From NCBI GenBank assembly GCA_030159075.1, contig BROG01000110.1, forward strand, positions 904,501 through 968,500: a DNA stretch of 64,000 bases. Direction: 5' to 3'. Positions 57,719-64,000 of this stretch are shown one piece after another (position 1 is the stretch's first letter; each line of letters starts with the position of its first letter). The DNA is from Atrina japonica (Eukaryota > Mollusca > Bivalvia > Pterioida > Pinnidae). The notes beneath the pieces were generated by a model. It made no database searches. It was not told the DNA's origin and saw only the letters and a program-made list of their open reading frames with translations. Both the position numbers and the translations under genes were made by a program.

Positions 57719-60700
57719 AATCAGTACACACAAGCGATATAAATGTTACAAAATAAAAAAATACATTTTTTTTTTATTATTGTGCATATTTTGTGATTTT
57801 TGCTTGTCGGGAATATTGGAAATGACCTTTTGCTCAGTAAAAAGGCTGGTGCTCTTTAATGAAATGAACCTGCAATATCTTTCAAGCCCATATATGTACA
57901 TTATATATAATATACATGTATTTCTATAAAAGTATACTTAGTGTGTTGTGCCTCCTTAAAACTCAATGACTACCATCAACTCATATCAATACTCTAACAA
58001 CTTTGATTTGCTGGTGGTTTGATATTTTGTAAGTTCATGATGTTGCCACTCACAACAATTTCTGAGAAGACACTACTGCATAATGTTCTTGATTTCTGAC
58101 CTTATTTTTGACAAGTGTTTCATTCAGAAATGGGAGTTTGTGACCTGATGAAGATCTAAATCACCATAGAACAACAATTGACAATTAACTAGATCTCACC
58201 ACTTGAAATATTTGTAATCTTATACGTTTACTCAGCAACATTCTTTGTTGTAGCGGTTGTTACATACATGTAAATGGCTTGTCATTTTTTCCATTAGGAT
58301 AGCTTGTTATGATTGGCTGGTCACCTTATCTTAGATAACCAATATTTATCCCATTTATAAAATTAACTTCCTCACTGTCTTTGTATAGAGGAAAGATTGT
58401 TTATACATTGGATAATGAAATGTACCTTGAAGTGGCTTCATCATTTAAGTAAAAGTGGCTGGTTTTAGTATCATCACCTTCAAGTGTTGTTTACACATGT
58501 GTATTGAGTAGCTGTGTATTGAGATGTATATTTACATGTTGTCATGTTTATATCTGCATGTTGACCTTCACACCAAAGTGGTCTGATACAGGCAGGACAC
58601 TGAAGTATGTAACTGTATGGGCATAATAAACAGAGAGAGAGAGAGACAGAGAGAGAGAGGGAGACAGATAGACAGGCAGGCAGGCACACAGCCAGGCAGG
58701 CAAGCAGGCAGGCACACAGGCAGACAGAGACAGAGATAAAAAGCATTAGAAAGACAGAGGTGTCTTTGGGCCAGATGTTTTTGACATGAAAACACTGTTC
58801 TTAAGTAAGAAAGACCATATCGACCCAGAACAGTTCTCGGTACAAATTTTCACAACACCTTTTTAGCAGGAGTGAGAAGAGCAAACATGCCCAACCAATA
58901 ATATTGCAGTCATTGATTATCCTCATGTTCGACTCCATTATTTTGTTCTCTATCATGTTCTCGTTGATTGGGTGACATCTAATGAGAACATGTTCTTGCA
59001 CTACCCTTGAATCACCAATTGTGTCAAAGCAATGAGAAGCAGCACAGCGACTTTAGTGTATTGCCCCCATTTTCTCTCCCATTCTAGGCTGATTGTTACC
59101 AGGATTCTGATTGGTTGAATTTCTAGTAAGGTTTTTGCTGGGCCTGTAAAAGGAAACGCGGACCCAACAGATTGCACTTGAGCCATTTTTATAGCAGATG
59201 ATCACTAAGGAGTAGTACAATTCTGAACCTATTGTGGTTGAAATGGCAGATGAGGTAGGTAAATTGGCGGTTTAGGTTGAAGGAGAAGGAGCAGATTTTA
59301 CAAGAGTGGACTGTTCGTGTTTACCTTAGTTACCTGCCTGAAAATATCATTTGGCACTATGCACCTTCAAAGGAGCAAAATGCACCTTCTGTAAATTTGA
59401 AGGTTTGAATCCATTACTCAACCTGATCTAGACTAAGTATAAGAAATCTCACAGGAGAAGCTTGATATGGCTTGTAGCAGTTACTGAAATCTAAATTTAG
59501 TTACATTTTACTTTCTTTAATAACAAGGCCAATAATTGCACTTTTGACTTTGCTGGTAGATTTACCTACACCTTCATAGGTTGCGCCACATGCACTTTCA
59601 CTTTCACTGTGCATATTATTAACTGTACACCATTAGCGACAGCAATTAACAGTTACTTGTAATTTATTTTTCATTAAATCCTGATAATTATTTAATAAAA
59701 TATTTAAAAGTTTACTAATTGCATGTTTGTTCATCTTTTTTGCTATTTACTGGGGACAAGGACCCACATTTTTAGTCACAACTGGTTTTGTCTAAGGGAT
59801 AATTTGCTTGGTGAGACTCCTAGCATGACACATGAATATTTGTAATACTTTCATATTATAAGCTTGATAGGTGAACATTTTAAAAGAGGGGTTCACAATA
59901 GATGTAGCAAGTTAAATTTGAAGTGAAATGAAAGGGCAATGTTTTTGATAGTTTGTGTTATTAACTAAAATATTGATCTTCCAGCACATGGTACTGATTT
60001 GACCCAGACTTCATATACATGGGAGTGATATTGACCTGAAGTTTTGTGAATTAGCACTGAGTCCTGTGTGAAAATAGTCAATGGTGTCTGTCCTTATTTC
60101 CTGCTGTTTCTCAATTCCATGAGTTTTCTGAAGGAATGTTTAAAACTGTGAGAGATAGAGTATGAGGCGGGTATAGGACCTAGGATGTGTCCTTTATGCC
60201 CCTTCTTCCCTCTTAATTTACCCATACCAGCATGATATAATAAAGAAATCAGTGTGTGAAATAGATGCATACTTGTGTTAAGTTAAAATGTCAGTGTAAC
60301 TTATATAAAACGACTCCTTTGATTTGTTTTTGTAAAAGTTCACCAACTATTCAAAACAGATGCTTTAGATCTTAAAATAAAGGTATATACTGGATTTGTT
60401 ATATTCTCAGGTTACACAAACCTAATGATTTTTTATTAGTATGTAAATAAAAACAGCTAGTGAGGATAAGCTAAATGTTAACATGGCATGACGGGGACAT
60501 GGCACTAAATCACTTATAAAGTGCTACATTTGATGTGCTGAGCGGTGAGTTGTCAGTTCTACTCCCTGGTGATTTCCTTCAATGGAGCTGTGAGAAAAGA
60601 GCAATCTATCTGACTCCCAGACACACATCCTCTCAGTTCCTAATTGAACCAGAAAATTTTTCTCTCTTCAGGATACATGAAAATACAGTTTGCATGTGGG

Positions 60701-62469
60701 GGATGTGTTTTAAGTAATTTATATGTTTTTTCATGGTCATTTAAAAGGTGTTGGAAACTTTGGCATTAACAGAGGTCAAGAAGTAAATTTACATGTTTTA
60801 TGAAAGGAGGGGATAAAAGGGAAATTGAATTTCATCGTCTGTAGGAATACCTGACATTTAGAATTCAAATAACACTTCAGGATTTTTTATCGAAAAATCA
60901 GCACTAGTGATGCACACATAAAAGGCTCAGACAGTATAATTAGAGAGGATTAAAGGCAGACAAAGCATACAGGTAATTTGACAAAGTCTGATACACTCGC
61001 CATTTATTGGAATTATAAAAAGAAATATATCGGTAACAGATCTAGGACTGGTCAACATCTACACATGACCACCTCCCTGATCAATCTTGAAAATAAAATT
61101 CCATAAGTGACCTATGTAAAAATGTTGGTTATAATTGATTGTTGGCATCCCATGATAATCGCACACATCTCTGAACTTTCTATTTTTATTTTCCCAAGCA
61201 TAACCTGAAAATACAGTCACTTTTGTTATAAGTCACTAGCTAAGATTAAAGAAAATCCTGATATTTTTCATCAAAATGACATCTTGCCATGAAAATTATA
61301 TTTTAAACATGTATATAAACTGAAAGTTTTATGTATGAAAACAGTGGGTGGATGGGAATCGGACATCTGAAAAGCATGTGTACATGTATGCACTCAGAGT
61401 GAGCCGACAAATGACTACCATAACACGCTAGTCACTGTGAAATTGGACAAATTTTATGATGATATTACTAAATTTAGAATGAAAAAATAACAGCCAACAG
61501 CCTTGCAAAACAGGTTTATATGTTCCTGTACATACTAACATGATAAATTCATGAAACAAATGTTTACGTGAAAATAAATTTTTGACCATACATGTACACA
61601 CAACAATATGTGAAGGAGTGCTATTAAGAAAAATGCTTATAGATTACACAGGACTTTCATCATTTGCATTTTTCGTTTGTGCCTGTGTAATTGATTTATT
61701 AGTTTTGATCAATTTCAGGTTGTTTTGAGATCAAATTACTTGTTAATAATGATAAGAATTATGTATAAATCCCCCACCATAAATTAAATGATAAACTATA
61801 ACAGGGTACCATTATCATATTACTAGCTTTCCACATACATCCAATCTGCTGTAAAATCAGCCTTATCAAACAATGCCACCATTCATTGTGTCATAGATAC
61901 AAAGACACTTAGCCATGGAGAGTTGAATACCAAATATGAATGGAAATTACTGTCAAAATCTGTTATCTGTCCAGTAATGAACTCTAAAAATTTATGCAGA
62001 TGATATGGAAAGATAAACATCATGAGTTAAATTATTGAACAACTTTATCCTCAGAAGTAGTGAAAAAAATACTGTCATCTTTTGATGAATAGACATCATT
62101 GATTTTTTAAGTCGATATCTGAACACAAAAAGAATGACATTATCTTCAGGTGACTTAAAAATAAATAAATGTATTTGATGGGTCAAACGAGGTAAAATAT
62201 TTAACATTCATTCCTATTGTATTTATAAAAATGCAGCAAAACAGTTGTCTTTTCATGTCTTGTTGCATTCAGTCGCATGTTTTATTTTGACAACTCTTTG
62301 TCCAAAAATTAAGTTTATTTTGCTGTGAAATTCAAGAAAATGCATTGAACTTGAATAAATATTACTTGACTCCTGTAGAGTTTTTGTGTGAAGATGTTTT
62401 CATATTTCATTTAACATACTGTAACTAGAGGTATCATTTCCTTGTATGTGTGTATGAAGTCATTAGTGG
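57719..62469. other. TRIT1 intron 3 (probable), no exon recognised
   Basis: A GA/CAGG microsatellite lies at 58633-58735. Around 59090-59245 there is ctgattggttg (inverse CCAAT) and ttgaaATGGCAGATGAG followed by gtaggt, a weak first-exon-like arrangement. No downstream TRIT1 exon (expected motif near DKRKV.RSLQV) was found by eye. Confidence 0.35.
58633..58735. repeat. Compound GA / CAGG microsatellite
   Basis: A GAGAGA run passes into GACAGATAGACAGG and repeated caggcaggca units. Confidence 0.9.
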
Positions 62470-64000
62470 AAATGAGGTAGAGGCAGATATTCTTGTATGT
62501 TACTTTTAACTGTATTTGAGGAAGAGAAAGATATTCCTGTATATTTATTTTAACTGTATTTGAGGTAGAGATAGATATTCCTGTCATGTTTATTTTAACT
62601 ATTTTAGGTAGAGATAGATATTTCTGTTATGTTTATTTTAACTGTATTTGAGGAAGAGAAAGATATTCCTGTATATTTATTTTAACTGTATTTGAGGTAG
62701 AGATAGATATTTCTGTTATGTTTATTTTAACTATTTTAGGTAGAGATAGATATTCCTGTTATGTTTATTTTAACTGTATTTGAGGTAGAAATAGATATTT
62801 CTGTTATGTTTATTTTAACTATTTTAGGTAGAGATAGATATTCTTGTATATTTATTTTAACTGTATTTGAGGTAGATATAGATATTCCTGTATATTTATT
62901 TTAACTGTATTTGAGGTAGATATAGATATTCCTGTATATTTATTTTAACTATTTTAGGTAGAGATAGATATTTCTGTTATGTTTATTTTAACTATTTTAG
63001 GTAGAGATAGATATTCCTGTATATTTATTTTGACTGTATTTGAGGTAGAGATAGATATTTCTGTTATGTTTATTTTAACTATTTTAGGTAGAGATAGATA
63101 TTCTTGTATATTTATTTTAACTGTATTTGAGGTAGATATAGATATTCCTGTATATTTATTTTAACTGTATTTGAGGTAGATATAGATATTCCTGTATATT
63201 TATTTTAACTATTTTAGGTAGAGATAGATATTTCTGTTATGTTTATTTTAACTATTTTAGGTAGAGATAGATATTCCTGTATATTTATTTTGACTGTATT
63301 TGAGGTAGAGATAGATATTTCTGTTATGTTTATTTTAACTATTTTAGGTAGAGATAGATATTCCTGTATATTTATTTTAACTATTTTAGGTAGAGATAGA
63401 TATTTCTGTTATGTTTATTTTAACTATTTTAGGTAGAGATAGATATTCCTGTTATTTTAACTATTTTAGGTAGAGATAGATATTTCTGTTATGTTTATTT
63501 TAACTATTTTAGGTAGAGATAGATATTCCTGTTATGTTTATTTTAACTATTTTAGGTAGAGATAGATATTCTTGTATATTTATTTTAACTGTATTTGAGG
63601 TAGAGGTATTTTAGGTAGATATAGATATTCCTGTACTATTTTAGGTAGAGATAGATATTTCTGTTATGTTTATTTTAACTATTTGAGGTAGAGATAGATT
63701 TCTGTTATGTTTTATTTTAACTGTATTTTAGGTAGAGATAGATATTTTATATGTTTATTTTAACTGTATTTGAGGTAGAGATAGATATTTCTGTTATGTT
63801 TATTTTAACTGTATTTTAGGTAGAGATAGATATTTCTGTTATGTTTATTTTAACTATTTTAGGTAGAGATAGATATTCCTGTATATTTATTTTGACTGTA
63901 TTTGAGGTAGAGATAGATATTTCTGTTATGTTTATTTTAACTATTTTAGGTAGAGATAGATATTTCTGTTATGTTTATTTTAACTGTATTTGAGGTAGAG
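62470..64000. repeat. 43-45-bp minisatellite with 260-bp higher-order repeat, runs off the window
   Basis: Two unit types alternate: one with aactattttaggtagagata and tttctgttatgtttatttt, the other with actgtatttgaggtagagat and attcctgtatatttatttt. From about 62800 to 63320 a block of six units repeats exactly with a 260-bp period (ttcttgtata at 62841 and 63101). The array is still in progress at the window's last base. Open frames here are repeat read-through. Confidence 0.95.

Noticed and set aside
62979..63436. Repetitive protein reading MFILTILGRDRYSCIF
   Set aside because: The frames exist only because the minisatellite unit lengths keep the frame for short distances; there is no independent coding evidence.

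Overview
The window reads as an AT-rich, intron-rich, repeat-laden animal genome, most likely a mollusc and probably a bivalve. The grounds are a Myc protein of invertebrate type, a TRIT1-type tRNA prenyltransferase split by long introns, many tRNA-derived SINEs ending in a TTAAACAACAATAAACAAAC-like tail, and dispersed repeats opening with TTTTTAGCTCACCTGG-like sequence. No prokaryotic signals (operons, Shine-Dalgarno sites, CRISPR) are present. The species is inferred only broadly.

Layout. 1-16 kb: non-coding sequence with tandem repeats, small transposons and a 40-base G run. A probable last coding exon of an unrecognised plus-strand gene lies at 16168-16272, with a poly(A) signal just behind it. 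19.1-26.4 kb: what appears to be one 7.26-kb TA-flanked DNA transposon with 20-bp perfect terminal inverted repeats, subterminal iterons and a non-coding interior containing three copies of a roughly 1-kb unit. 26.4-33.4 kb: mostly featureless, with one SINE flanked by 40-bp direct repeats. 34.47-35.98 kb: the complete coding part of Myc (two coding exons, 376 aa). 36-44.3 kb: probable Myc 3' UTR, a 34-bp minisatellite, foldback elements, MITEs and SINEs. 44.3 kb onward: the first three coding exons of TRIT1 (122 codons seen) with a 9.6-kb first intron. The rest of the gene lies beyond the right edge. The last 1.5 kb is a 43-45-bp minisatellite with a 260-bp higher-order repeat.

The two recognisable genes are a bHLH-leucine-zipper transcription factor that drives growth programmes and an enzyme that prenylates A37 of tRNAs. 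They sit next to each other in the same orientation (Myc, then TRIT1). From memory, human MYCL and TRIT1 have the same neighbour relationship, so this looks like retained ancient bilaterian microsynteny. The remaining sequence is largely transposon-derived, and many insertions have readable target-site duplications, given below. Most short open reading frames here are chance or repeat-derived and are not annotated. Similarity statements come from reading and memory, not from searches.
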